The position numbers and the translations under genes were made by a program. Under the pieces are notes generated by a model. That model ran no database searches. It was not told the DNA's origin and saw nothing but the letters and a program-made list of their open reading frames with translations. A stretch of DNA of 5,086 nt from Actinomycetes bacterium (lineage in GTDB: Bacteria; Actinomycetota; Actinomycetes; Actinomycetales; Cellulomonadaceae): NCBI GenBank assembly GCA_023428465.1, contig JAEYXM010000042.1, forward strand, positions 1 to 5,086, in the 5' to 3' direction. Of the stretch, positions 1-5,086 are shown piece after piece. The first letter of the stretch is position 1. Each line of letters begins with the position of its first letter.

Positions 1-320
1 GCCCAGCCGGGCGCGGGGGGCACGGGAGCGCCGGGCTGCGCCGTCGGCAGCACCTCGGTGACAGCCGGTGCCACCTCCGGCGCCTGCGGAGCGGCCTCGG
101 GCGCGGCGGGCGCGGGTGCGGCCTCGCGTGCCGCGAGCGCGGCGTCGACCGCGGGCTCACCGAGGCTCTTCAGCCAGTCGATGAGACCCGGGTAGGCGCT
201 CGGGTTGCTCGCCACCGCGGCCCGCAGGTCCGGGCGCAGCGCGGCGATGTCCGCGAGCACCTGGCCGGGGGTCGCGGGATCCGATGCCTGGGCGGCGGTG
301 AAGTTCTCCGGCTGAGTCAT
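1..320 (-). CDS. Variant leucine-rich-repeat-type protein with Ala/Pro-rich tail (partial, 3' end outside window)
   Basis: The first 106 codons are visible; the reading frame runs open off the left edge. It starts ATG (MTQPENFTAAQASDP...) and the start is fixed by a strong Shine-Dalgarno, AAGGAGGGA, whose GGAGG core sits 6 bases upstream. Residues about 12-64 (ASDPATPGQVLADIAALRPD... to ...IDWLKSLGEPAVDAALAAR) form a compact, mostly helical unit with the pattern 'DP.TP..vLa.IAa..PDLR.aVA.NP..YP.Li.WL..LG.pav..AL'. This resembles the variant leucine-rich-repeat domain common at the N-terminus of actinobacterial proteins of unknown function. From residue 65 on the chain is almost wholly Ala, Pro, Glu and Val (APAPAAPEAAPQAPEVAPAV...), a likely disordered linker. 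In relatives such linkers often lead to a membrane segment or a second domain, but nothing of that is visible here. No enzyme motif is seen. The gene is set off from the hydrolase upstream by 234 bases and probably has its own promoter. Function is unknown; it may be a protein-interaction module. Confidence 0.82.
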   Translation of the reverse strand, partial: MTQPENFTAAQASDPATPGQVLADIAALRPDLRAAVASNPSAYPGLIDWLKSLGEPAVDAALAAREAAPAPAAPEAAPQAPEVAPAVTEVLPTAQPGAPVPPAPGW

Positions 321-324
321 GGTG

Positions 325-333
325 TCCCTCCTT
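325..333 (-). promoter_or_regulatory. Ribosome binding site of the LRV-type gene
   Basis: On the minus strand this reads AAGGAGGGA, close to a perfect anti-Shine-Dalgarno match. Its GGAGG core is 6 bases before the ATG at 320. It is the strongest Shine-Dalgarno in the window and decides the start of the left-hand gene. Confidence 0.85.
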
Positions 334-403
334 GCCCCGCCCGATCGGCTGGGGTCGCTGTGCAAGGCGGCGCGAGGCTGTACGGAACCGCACGCACACG
401 CGA

Positions 404-433
404 ACCGTAGCGCCGCCGCGTGGCCTCCGTGAC
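404..433 (-). promoter_or_regulatory. Candidate sigma-70-type promoter for the LRV-type gene
   Basis: On the minus strand, GTCACG (433-428) is followed after 18 bases by TACGGT (409-404). TACGGT fits the actinobacterial -10 pattern TAnnnT; the -35 matches TTGACG at four of six bases. Transcription would begin near 397, leaving a leader of roughly 77 bases before the ATG at 320. The call is a pattern match only; the -35 is weak and the spacer slightly long. Confidence 0.35.
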
Positions 434-554
434 CACTGTGGCGGGTGAGATTTGCACCGTTTCGCCAGGTGGGCTGCCGTGGGCGACCGCTCCCCCGTCC
501 CGGAGGCGTGCTGGCACCGCCGCGGCTGCAGCGAATTGACCCGGCCCGTGCTGG

Positions 555-2048
555 TCACCCCAGCGTCGGGAAGACCGCGAAGTACGCCAGCATGAGCAGC
601 AGGAGGACCGACCCGGCGACCGCCGTCGCCAGCGTCCACGCCCCGGCGACGCTCCGCGCCGCGGGCGGCACCCCGTGGCGCCGGCCATCGAGGATGCGGT
701 ACACGAGCACCACGCCGCCCACGACGCTCGCCGTCGCGACGACGCGCACGGCCAGCCATCCCCCTTGCACCAGTGCCGGGTTCGTGCGGTAGTTCTGCGC
801 GAGGTTCGCGACGACCAGGAGGTAGACGGCGAACCCGACGAGCGCGGTCGCCGACCCGGCCGCCATCGTGATGAGCGGCACCCGCACCCCGGACGAGAGC
901 ACCCGGTCGCGCCGTCCGCGCAGGCGCCGGTACGCCGCGATGGCCGGTGCGACGAGCACCGACGAGTAGCCGGCGGCGAGTGCGGCGAAGAGCAGATCTC
1001 CCTCGGCGAACCAGCGGGGGCGGTCCACGGGGTCCGCCCGGAAACGCTGGTAGGGCTGCGCGCCGGCGATGCGTGGCTCCGCGTCGGCGCTGTCCGGCAG
1101 GCCGAGGATCCACGCGGCCAGGTCGCGCGCGAACTCCGGCACGAGGACGTGGTCGATCTTGATCCCGTGGTCGGCCCCGTCGTAGTACCGCAGGGTCCAG
1201 CTGTCGTTGCCCGCCACCTCGAGGTCGTCGATGAGCTGCTGCGCCCCCTGCACGGTGGGCATCGCGGCGTCGCCCGTGCCGTAGACGATCAGCATCGGCT
1301 GCCGCATGCGCCGCTGGAAGGGCTGCGCATCGAACTCCAGGTAGTCGAAGCCGCCGCCGGGGAACTCCATGCCCACGATGCGCGGGATGGCCCGCAGGAT
1401 CTCCAGCGGGACGCCCGTGTTGCGCAGGTAGGAGTCGACGGCGAACGCCGCCTGCTGCCGGGGCGGGACGACGGGCGCCGCGACGAGCACGGTGAACGCC
1501 ACCGCCGGGTTGTCCGCCGCCATGACGGGCACGATCCAGGCGCCTTCGCTCTCTCCGTACACGCCGACCCGGTCGGGGTCGACGCCGGGCAGGCCGCGCA
1601 GGAGCTCGACGCTGCGCAGGTAGTCGTTCGCCATGCCGACGTAGCTGCGCTCGGTCGTCGTGTAGGTGTCCATGCGCTTGTTCGGCACCATCGTCACGAC
1701 GCCGGCGCTCGCGAGCGCCTGAGCCTGCTCCTCGAACGCGACCTCGTAGCGCCCCGTCCCCGCCCCGTGCACGAACACGACGCCGGGCCGCAGCCCCTCG
1801 GCCCCGATGGGCTCCAGGATCCGCGCCTGGACCCTCGCCCCGGTGAGCTCGACATCCACCACGGACGATGCGACGTCGTACGTGCCGACCGGGTCGGTGC
1901 CGGCCGTGCCACCGATCGCGGTGTCCGGCGTCGCCCTGTGGATGGTCTCCGCCATCGGCACCGGGTCCCACCCGGGGCCGGAGAGCGCACCCAGCGCGCC
2001 GAGCCCCAGCACCGCCACAGCACTGGTGACGGCGATTCGGTAACGCAC
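555..2048 (-). CDS. Membrane-anchored alpha/beta hydrolase with C-terminal four-helix membrane domain
   Basis: The product has 497 residues. An N-terminal hydrophobic segment (about 6-24) acts as signal anchor or signal peptide. Residues about 60-318 are an alpha/beta-hydrolase domain: oxyanion-hole motif HGAGTG (94-99), nucleophile elbow GESEG (165-169, Ser167), likely acid Asp260 in YGTGDAAMP, and catalytic His294 in DGADHG. All triad members are present. Residues about 351-373, 391-416, 431-452 and 466-492 are four further hydrophobic segments. The basic loops (RRLRGRRDR at 374-382; RILDGRRH at 451-458) and the basic N-terminus fit the positive-inside rule if the catalytic domain lies outside the membrane. 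The fold resembles dienelactone-hydrolase/prolyl-oligopeptidase-like esterases, but the substrate cannot be read from the sequence; an esterase, lipase or peptidase role on envelope or extracellular compounds is inference. The start is GTG: an in-frame TAG lies 12 bases upstream, and no Shine-Dalgarno is present, which suggests leaderless translation. Later in-frame GTG codons (11, 13) would cut into the anchor. Confidence 0.9.
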   Translation of the reverse strand: MRYRIAVTSAVAVLGLGALGALSGPGWDPVPMAETIHRATPDTAIGGTAGTDPVGTYDVASSVVDVELTGARVQARILEPIGAEGLRPGVVFVHGAGTGRYEVAFEEQAQALASAGVVTMVPNKRMDTYTTTERSYVGMANDYLRSVELLRGLPGVDPDRVGVYGESEGAWIVPVMAADNPAVAFTVLVAAPVVPPRQQAAFAVDSYLRNTGVPLEILRAIPRIVGMEFPGGGFDYLEFDAQPFQRRMRQPMLIVYGTGDAAMPTVQGAQQLIDDLEVAGNDSWTLRYYDGADHGIKIDHVLVPEFARDLAAWILGLPDSADAEPRIAGAQPYQRFRADPVDRPRWFAEGDLLFAALAAGYSSVLVAPAIAAYRRLRGRRDRVLSSGVRVPLITMAAGSATALVGFAVYLLVVANLAQNYRTNPALVQGGWLAVRVVATASVVGGVVLVYRILDGRRHGVPPAARSVAGAWTLATAVAGSVLLLLMLAYFAVFPTLG

Positions 2049-2060
2049 GCCGGGAGTCTA
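2049..2060 (-). promoter_or_regulatory. Candidate -10 element of a leaderless promoter for the hydrolase
   Basis: On the minus strand the bases before the hydrolase start read TAGACT-CCCGGC-GTG. TAGACT (2060-2055) is a good TAnnnT -10 hexamer and the G of GTG (2048) is the seventh base after it, the usual distance to a transcription start. No Shine-Dalgarno lies in between. No convincing -35 is present at 16-19 bases, though GCGACA occurs closer in. Leaderless GTG/ATG starts are common in actinobacteria. The hydrolase is therefore probably transcribed separately from era. Confidence 0.5.
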
Positions 2061-2097
2061 ACCAGTGGGCCTGTCGCGGCCGGGCGGGACGACCTGA

Positions 2098-2110
2098 CCG
2101 GCCGGGCCGG
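2098..2110. repeat. GC palindrome downstream of era
   Basis: CCGGCCGGGCCGG is a perfect inverted repeat (CCGGCC/GGCCGG around one G) that begins 13 bases after the era stop codon in the direction of transcription. Part of it (CGGCCGGGC, 2099-2107) recurs directly at 2077-2085. The centre leaves almost no loop and no T-run follows, so it is at best a weak or factor-assisted terminator of the phoH-era transcript; it may also be chance in such GC-rich DNA. Confidence 0.3.
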
Positions 2111-2122
2111 CTGCGCGTGGGT

Positions 2123-3052
2123 TCAGAAGCCGAGCCGACGCAGCTGCTGCGGGTCGCGCTGCCAGTCCTTCGCAACCTTCACGTGCAGGTCCAGGTGCAC
2201 GCGGGCGCCGAGCAGCGCCTCGATGCCACGCCGGGCCTGGGTGCCGACGTCGCGCAGCCGCGAGCCGCCACGGCCGATGACGATCGCCTTCTGCGAGTCG
2301 CGCTCGACGAACAGGTTGACGCGCACGTCCAGGAGCTGGTCGTCGGGCGCCCGGCCCTCGCGGGGCACGATCTCGTCGACGACGACGGCGAGGGAGTGCG
2401 GCAGCTCGTCGCGGACGCCCTCGAGCGCGGCCTCCCGGACGAGCTCGGCGACCATGACGACCTCCGGCTCGTCCGTGAGCTCGCCGTCCGGGTAGAGCGC
2501 CGGGCCGGGCGGCAGGTGGCCGAGGAGCACCTCGACGAGCGTGTCGACCTGGTACCCGTCGACCGCGCTCACCGGGACGATGTCGGCCCACGGCCCGAGC
2601 TGGTCGATCGCAAGGAGGTGCTCGGCGAGCCGGCCCTTGCCCACGAGGTCGGCCTTCGTCGCGACCGCGACGACGGGCGTCGCCGCCGGGGCGCGGCCCA
2701 GGCGCGCGATCTGCTCGGCGATGAACCGGTCGCCCGGCCCGACGCGCTGGTCGGCGGGCAGGCAGAAGGCGATGACGTCGACCTCCGCGAGCGTGTCCAT
2801 CACGAGGTCGTTGAGTCGTTGGCCGAGGAGCGTGCGGGGGCGGTGCAGGCCAGGCGTGTCCACGAGCACCAGCTGGGCGTCCGGGCGGTGCACGATGCCT
2901 CGGACCACGTGCCGCGTGGTCTGGGGGCGCCCCGAGGTGATCGCGACCTTCTGGCCGACGATGGCGTTCGTCAGCGTGGACTTGCCCGCGTTCGGGCGCC
3001 CGATGACGCACGCGAAACCCGACCTGAACTCCACGGCCACGTCCTCACCCAT
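2123..3052 (-). CDS. era: GTPase Era (ribosome biogenesis)
   Basis: The product has 309 residues, a normal length for Era. The N-terminal GTPase domain shows G1 GRPNAGKST (18-26), the G2 threonines in PQTTRH (43-48), G3 DTPG (65-68), G4 TKAD (132-135) and G5 VSA (161-163). G4 has Thr where most GTPases have Asn (NKxD); as far as I recall this is normal for actinobacterial Era. The C-terminal type II KH domain carries the GxxG loop in IVIGRGGSRLRDVG (257-270) and ends with the family's typical DWQRDPQQLRRLGF tail. Era binds near the 3' end of 16S rRNA and helps mature the 30S subunit, cycling between GTP and GDP in the cytoplasm, often near the membrane. The ATG lies 6 bases after the stop of the CorC-like gene; the Shine-Dalgarno is poor (GGGGA about 13 bases upstream), so translation probably depends on coupling to the gene before it. 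The protein starts close to the GTPase fold, as usual for the family. Confidence 0.97.
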   Translation of the reverse strand: MGEDVAVEFRSGFACVIGRPNAGKSTLTNAIVGQKVAITSGRPQTTRHVVRGIVHRPDAQLVLVDTPGLHRPRTLLGQRLNDLVMDTLAEVDVIAFCLPADQRVGPGDRFIAEQIARLGRAPAATPVVAVATKADLVGKGRLAEHLLAIDQLGPWADIVPVSAVDGYQVDTLVEVLLGHLPPGPALYPDGELTDEPEVVMVAELVREAALEGVRDELPHSLAVVVDEIVPREGRAPDDQLLDVRVNLFVERDSQKAIVIGRGGSRLRDVGTQARRGIEALLGARVHLDLHVKVAKDWQRDPQQLRRLGF

Positions 3053-3058
3053 GTGTGC

Positions 3059-4276
3059 TCACTCGTCCCCGTCCGTGCTGGCCGCCACTCGCGCGGCGAG
3101 CAGCGTCGCGACCTGACGGCGCCGGCCCTCGACCCTATCGGCCACGAGACGCAGCCCGGCCACCTCCGCGCTCGAGCCCGCGAGCGGCACCTTGCCCAGC
3201 GCCTTGGCGAGCAGGCCACCCGCGCTGTCCACGTCGTCGTCGTCGATCTCGATGTCGAAGAGCTCGCCGAGCTCGTCGAGCGGGAGGCGCGACGGCACCC
3301 GGTACACGCCGTCGCCGAGGTCCTCGACCTCAGGGGCGGCGTGGTCGTGCTCGTCGGTCAGCTCGCCGACGATCTCCTCGAGCGCGTCCTCGATGGTGAC
3401 GAGCCCGGCGATGCCCCCGAACTCGTCGACGACCATCGCCATGTGGGACGCACCGCCCTGCATCTCGCGCAGCAGGTCGTCGACCGGCTTGGACTCCGGC
3501 ACGAACGTCGGCTTCCGGAGCAGCCCGTCCACGGGTGCCTCGTCGTCGCCCAGGGCGTGCACGTGCCGCACGACGTCCTTCAGGTACAGCACGCCGACGA
3601 CGTCGTCCACCGACCGCCCCACGACGGGCACGCGCGAGTAGCCCGACTTGAGGAACAGGCCGAGCGCCTTGCGCAGCGGCGTGCCCGCGGGGAGCGTGAT
3701 CATCTCGGTCCGGGGCACCATGACCGCGCGCGTGATCGTGTCGCCCAGCTCGAGGACGGAGCGGAACATCTCACGCTCCTCGTCCTCGATGAGGTCCGAC
3801 TCGCTCGCCTGGTCCATGACCGCACGCAGCTCGGCGTCGCTGAGCGGGGTGCGCTCCGCGCGGAGCACGCCACCGAGCGGACGCCCGACGACGCGCGCCG
3901 CACCGAGGAGCCCCGACGTCACGGCGAGCACCGCCTCGGGGTACCGCGCACCCAGGGCCCGCGGCACCGCCCGCACGACGACGAGCGCGAGGGCCCCGAC
4001 GACGACGAGGGCGACGGCGAGGACCGCCCACCAGGACAGGCCGCTCGCGACGAGGGCGACCGTGACCGACACCGCCGCCACGGTCTGGAGCATCACCGCG
4101 GACCCGGCCGCGGACGAGGCGGTCTCGGCTGCGTCCTCGAGCAGGCGGCGGGTGCGCACCGGGGCGTGGGTCAGGCCGGCCCGGACGACTGCGGTCTCCC
4201 CGGCGACGAGGAGAGCGGCCAGCAGGACGGCCACGACCGCGATCGTGACTAGCAGACCGGTGGGGGCACCGTTCAT
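3059..4276 (-). CDS. CNNM/CorC-HlyC family membrane protein with CBS pair
   Basis: The product has 405 residues. The N-terminal membrane (CNNM/DUF21-type) region has hydrophobic segments at about 7-27, 57-79 and 82-103 and a fourth, weaker one near 115-130. Two CBS domains follow: about 184-240 (VMVPRTEMITLP... to ...VGVLYLKDVVRHV) and 250-306 (LLRKPTFVPESKPVDDLLREMQ... to ...VDEFGGIAGLVTIEDALEEIVGEL), the usual site for ATP or other adenosine ligands. A CorC/HlyC C-terminal domain (about 320-395, GDGVYRVPSRLPLDELGELFDIEI...) completes the standard order. The family is linked to magnesium/cobalt efflux; the old label 'hemolysin' is misleading. The membrane domain looks degenerate: the usual acidic E-x-x-P-K-type motif after the third helix appears here as VRAVPRAL (101-108). 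The ATG overlaps the ybeY stop as ATGA and has no Shine-Dalgarno, implying termination-reinitiation. A longer in-frame extension is possible but overlaps ybeY by hundreds of bases and is Arg/Ala/Gly-rich, so I reject it. Transport is inferred from the family. Confidence 0.93.
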   Translation of the reverse strand: MNGAPTGLLVTIAVVAVLLAALLVAGETAVVRAGLTHAPVRTRRLLEDAAETASSAAGSAVMLQTVAAVSVTVALVASGLSWWAVLAVALVVVGALALVVVRAVPRALGARYPEAVLAVTSGLLGAARVVGRPLGGVLRAERTPLSDAELRAVMDQASESDLIEDEEREMFRSVLELGDTITRAVMVPRTEMITLPAGTPLRKALGLFLKSGYSRVPVVGRSVDDVVGVLYLKDVVRHVHALGDDEAPVDGLLRKPTFVPESKPVDDLLREMQGGASHMAMVVDEFGGIAGLVTIEDALEEIVGELTDEHDHAAPEVEDLGDGVYRVPSRLPLDELGELFDIEIDDDDVDSAGGLLAKALGKVPLAGSSAEVAGLRLVADRVEGRRRQVATLLAARVAASTDGDE

Positions 4277-4725
4277 CGGTCGGCGAGGAACGTGAGCAGG
4301 AGGCGCCGCTGCAGCTCGAACATCTCCTTCTCCTCGTCCGGCTCGGCATGGTCGAAGCCCAGCAGGTGCAGGATGCCGTGCGTCGTCAGGAGCAGGAGCT
4401 CCTCGACGGTGGAGTGCCCCGCGCGCACGGCTTGCGCCGCGGCGACCTCCGGGCACAGGACGACGTCGCCGAGCAGCCCCGCCGGCGTGGGCTCGATGTC
4501 GGACCCCGGCCGGAGCTCGTCCATCGGGAAGGAGAGCACGTCCGTCGGGCCCGGCTCGTCCATCCACTGCTCGTGCAGCTCACTCATGACGTCCGTGGTG
4601 ACGAGCAGGATGGACAGCTCGGTCTGCGGGTGCACGTGCATCGCGTCGAGCACGTGCCGGGCCAGCGCGGCGAACTCCGCCTCGTCGACCTCGTGGCCGG
4701 ACTCGTTGTTGACCTCGACGCTCAC
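4273..4725 (-). CDS. ybeY: Endoribonuclease YbeY (16S rRNA maturation, ribosome quality control)
   Basis: The product has 150 residues when read from the GTG at 4725 (MSVEVNNESGHEVDE...), the usual size for YbeY. The zinc-binding signature H-x3-H-x5-H is intact as HGILHLLGFDH (His116, His120, His126). Other family blocks are also visible: PGPTDVLSFP (58-67) and GDVVLCPEVA (86-95). YbeY is a cytoplasmic metal-dependent RNase involved in 16S rRNA 3'-end processing and quality control of 70S ribosomes, which fits with era three genes along. The GTG overlaps the stop codon of phoH as GTGA, and a purine run GAGGGGGG (4742-4735) ends 9 bases upstream and serves as Shine-Dalgarno. An alternative in-frame start at 4872 would add 49 Arg/Pro/Gly-rich residues that merely shadow the phoH tail in another frame, so I reject it. 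The stop overlaps the next gene by ATGA, suggesting coupled translation. Confidence 0.96.
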   Translation of the reverse strand: MSVEVNNESGHEVDEAEFAALARHVLDAMHVHPQTELSILLVTTDVMSELHEQWMDEPGPTDVLSFPMDELRPGSDIEPTPAGLLGDVVLCPEVAAAQAVRAGHSTVEELLLLTTHGILHLLGFDHAEPDEEKEMFELQRRLLLTFLADR

Positions 4726-5086
4726 CGGGACCCGCCCCCCTCGCCGCGCTCCTGCCCGTGCTCGTGGCCGTCCTCGCCGTCCTGCTCGCCGCGGCCGCCC
4801 CGGCCCGGTCGGTGAGGCCGGTCGGAACGCTCGGACCGGTGCGGCCGACCGCCTGCCGGACGTCTGTCCCACGGCCGGTCCGCGGCGTCACGACCCTCGG
4901 GGCGGGCGTCCCACACGGCGTACGCGTCGATGATGTCCCCGACCAGGCGGTGCCGGACCACGTCGTCGGACGTCAGGCGGCAGAACGCGACGTCCTCGAC
5001 GGAGGTGAGGATCTCCTCGACCACACGCAGACCCGACGTCGTCCCGCCCGGCAGGTCGACCTGCGTGACGTCGCCCGTCACGACCA
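4722..5086 (-). CDS. phoH: PhoH family ATPase, C-terminal part (5' end outside window)
   Basis: The gene enters from the right edge and 121 complete codons are visible. The segment VVTGDVTQVDLPGGTTSGLRVVEEIL is the strongly conserved late part of the PhoH ATPase domain (the TGDxxQxDLP motif), followed by VEDVAFCRLTSDDVVRHRLVGDIIDAYA, which is typical of the PhoH C-terminus. The Walker A motif must lie beyond the window. PhoH proteins are P-loop ATPases related to the helicase core; the name comes from phosphate-starvation induction in E. coli, and an RNA-related role is suspected because phoH and ybeY are so often neighbours. About 59 residues past the conserved core (about 4725-4901) form a low-complexity tail rich in Arg, Gly, Asp, Glu and His (DRPWDRRPAGGRPHRSERSD...), most likely disordered. 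The stop codon overlaps the ybeY start as GTGA. The GTG at 5081 is an internal valine codon, not the start: the frame is open to the edge and the residues before it are conserved. Confidence 0.95.
   Translation of the reverse strand, partial: VVTGDVTQVDLPGGTTSGLRVVEEILTSVEDVAFCRLTSDDVVRHRLVGDIIDAYAVWDARPEGRDAADRPWDRRPAGGRPHRSERSDRPHRPGRGGRGEQDGEDGHEHGQERGEGGGSR
4735..4742 (-). promoter_or_regulatory. Ribosome binding site of ybeY
   Basis: On the minus strand this reads GAGGGGGG, 9 bases before the GTG at 4725, inside the last codons of phoH. It supports the short start of YbeY over the longer in-frame one. Confidence 0.55.

Larger units (their letters stand above)
321..554. other. Intergenic region between the hydrolase and the LRV-type gene
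   Basis: This 234-base stretch separates the stop of the hydrolase (555-557) from the ATG of the LRV-type gene (320). I see no convincing small gene in it: the frames that cross it are arginine- and proline-rich shadows without start signals. It contains the candidate promoter at 404-433 and the ribosome binding site at 325-333. Just upstream of the promoter, around 450-464, is a locally AT-richer patch with a short inverted repeat (GGTG, 7 bases, CACC on the minus strand), which could be an operator but is too short to claim. Near the hydrolase stop are small GC palindromes (GCTGCAGC, GCCGCGGC) without a T-run, so no intrinsic terminator is evident. Confidence 0.6.

Noticed and set aside
2098..2110. 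Palindrome after era as an intrinsic terminator
   Set aside because: It leaves a loop of about one base and is not followed by a T-run; I list it as a repeat and not as a terminator.
157..2175. Open frame of 672 codons on the minus strand in another frame of the hydrolase
   Set aside because: It is Arg/Gly/Ala-rich, crosses three real gene boundaries and shows no motif; the overlapping frame at 555-2048 encodes the real protein.
675..2495. Long open frame on the plus strand (606 codons) opposite the hydrolase
   Set aside because: It is antisense to a gene with an intact catalytic triad, its composition is arginine- and histidine-rich, and it runs across the era/hydrolase boundary without any domain.
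2648..2659. Era G4 motif TKAD instead of NKxD as a loss-of-function sign
   Set aside because: Thr at this position is, to my knowledge, common in actinobacterial Era, and all other GTPase motifs are intact.
2117..4252. Very long open frame on the plus strand (711 codons) opposite era and the CorC-like gene
   Set aside because: It is His/Asp/Arg/Val-rich with no recognisable domain and lies antisense to two genes with clear family motifs. Long antisense frames are expected where third codon positions are nearly all G or C.
4277..4567. N-terminal extension of the CorC-like protein by 97 residues
   Set aside because: It would overlap ybeY almost completely and has shadow-like composition; the ATG at 4276 forms the usual ATGA overlap and gives a normal membrane N-terminus.
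4726..4872. N-terminal extension of YbeY by 49 residues
   Set aside because: The extension is Arg/Pro/Gly-rich, overlaps the phoH tail and lacks similarity to YbeY; the GTG at 4725 has a Shine-Dalgarno and gives the standard length.
1..5086. RNA genes, CRISPR arrays, insertion sequences or phage genes
   Set aside because: I saw no tRNA-like cloverleaf, no regularly spaced repeats, no transposase or integrase motifs, and no marked shift in base composition.

Overview
The window is very GC-rich (clearly above 65% by eye, with third codon positions almost all G or C). It reads as chromosomal DNA of a high-GC actinobacterium; a Cellulomonas-like member of the Micrococcales is my guess from gene order and protein style, not something the sequence proves. 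All supported genes lie on the minus strand, so transcription runs from high to low coordinates.

Right part (about 2123-5086): a tightly packed housekeeping block in the order phoH (3' end only), ybeY, a CorC/HlyC-type CBS-domain membrane protein, and era. phoH and ybeY overlap by GTGA, ybeY and the CorC-like gene overlap by ATGA, and only 6 bases separate the CorC-like gene from era. This is almost certainly one transcript with translational coupling. PhoH (an ATPase with RNA-related roles), YbeY (a metal-dependent RNase in rRNA processing and ribosome quality control) and Era (a GTPase with a KH domain, needed for 30S maturation) all act around RNA and the ribosome. The CorC-like protein is the membrane-bound member, usually discussed in connection with magnesium or cobalt.

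Middle (about 555-2122): after a gap of about 74 bases there is a gene for an alpha/beta hydrolase with an intact Ser-Asp-His triad, an N-terminal membrane segment and four C-terminal membrane segments. It starts with GTG, has no Shine-Dalgarno, and has a good -10 hexamer seven bases upstream of the start, which suggests a leaderless transcript of its own. It probably marks the end of the ribosome-related operon.

Left part (1-554): a 234-base intergenic stretch holds a candidate promoter and a strong ribosome binding site. These lead into the first 106 codons of a protein with a short helical domain of the variant leucine-rich-repeat kind and an Ala/Pro-rich tail; it runs off the window.

I found no RNA gene, CRISPR array, insertion sequence or phage-like gene, and no clear new multi-gene system. 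The items most worth a second look are the hydrolase-membrane fusion, its apparent leaderless start, the degenerate transport domain of the CorC-like protein and the charged low-complexity tail of PhoH.
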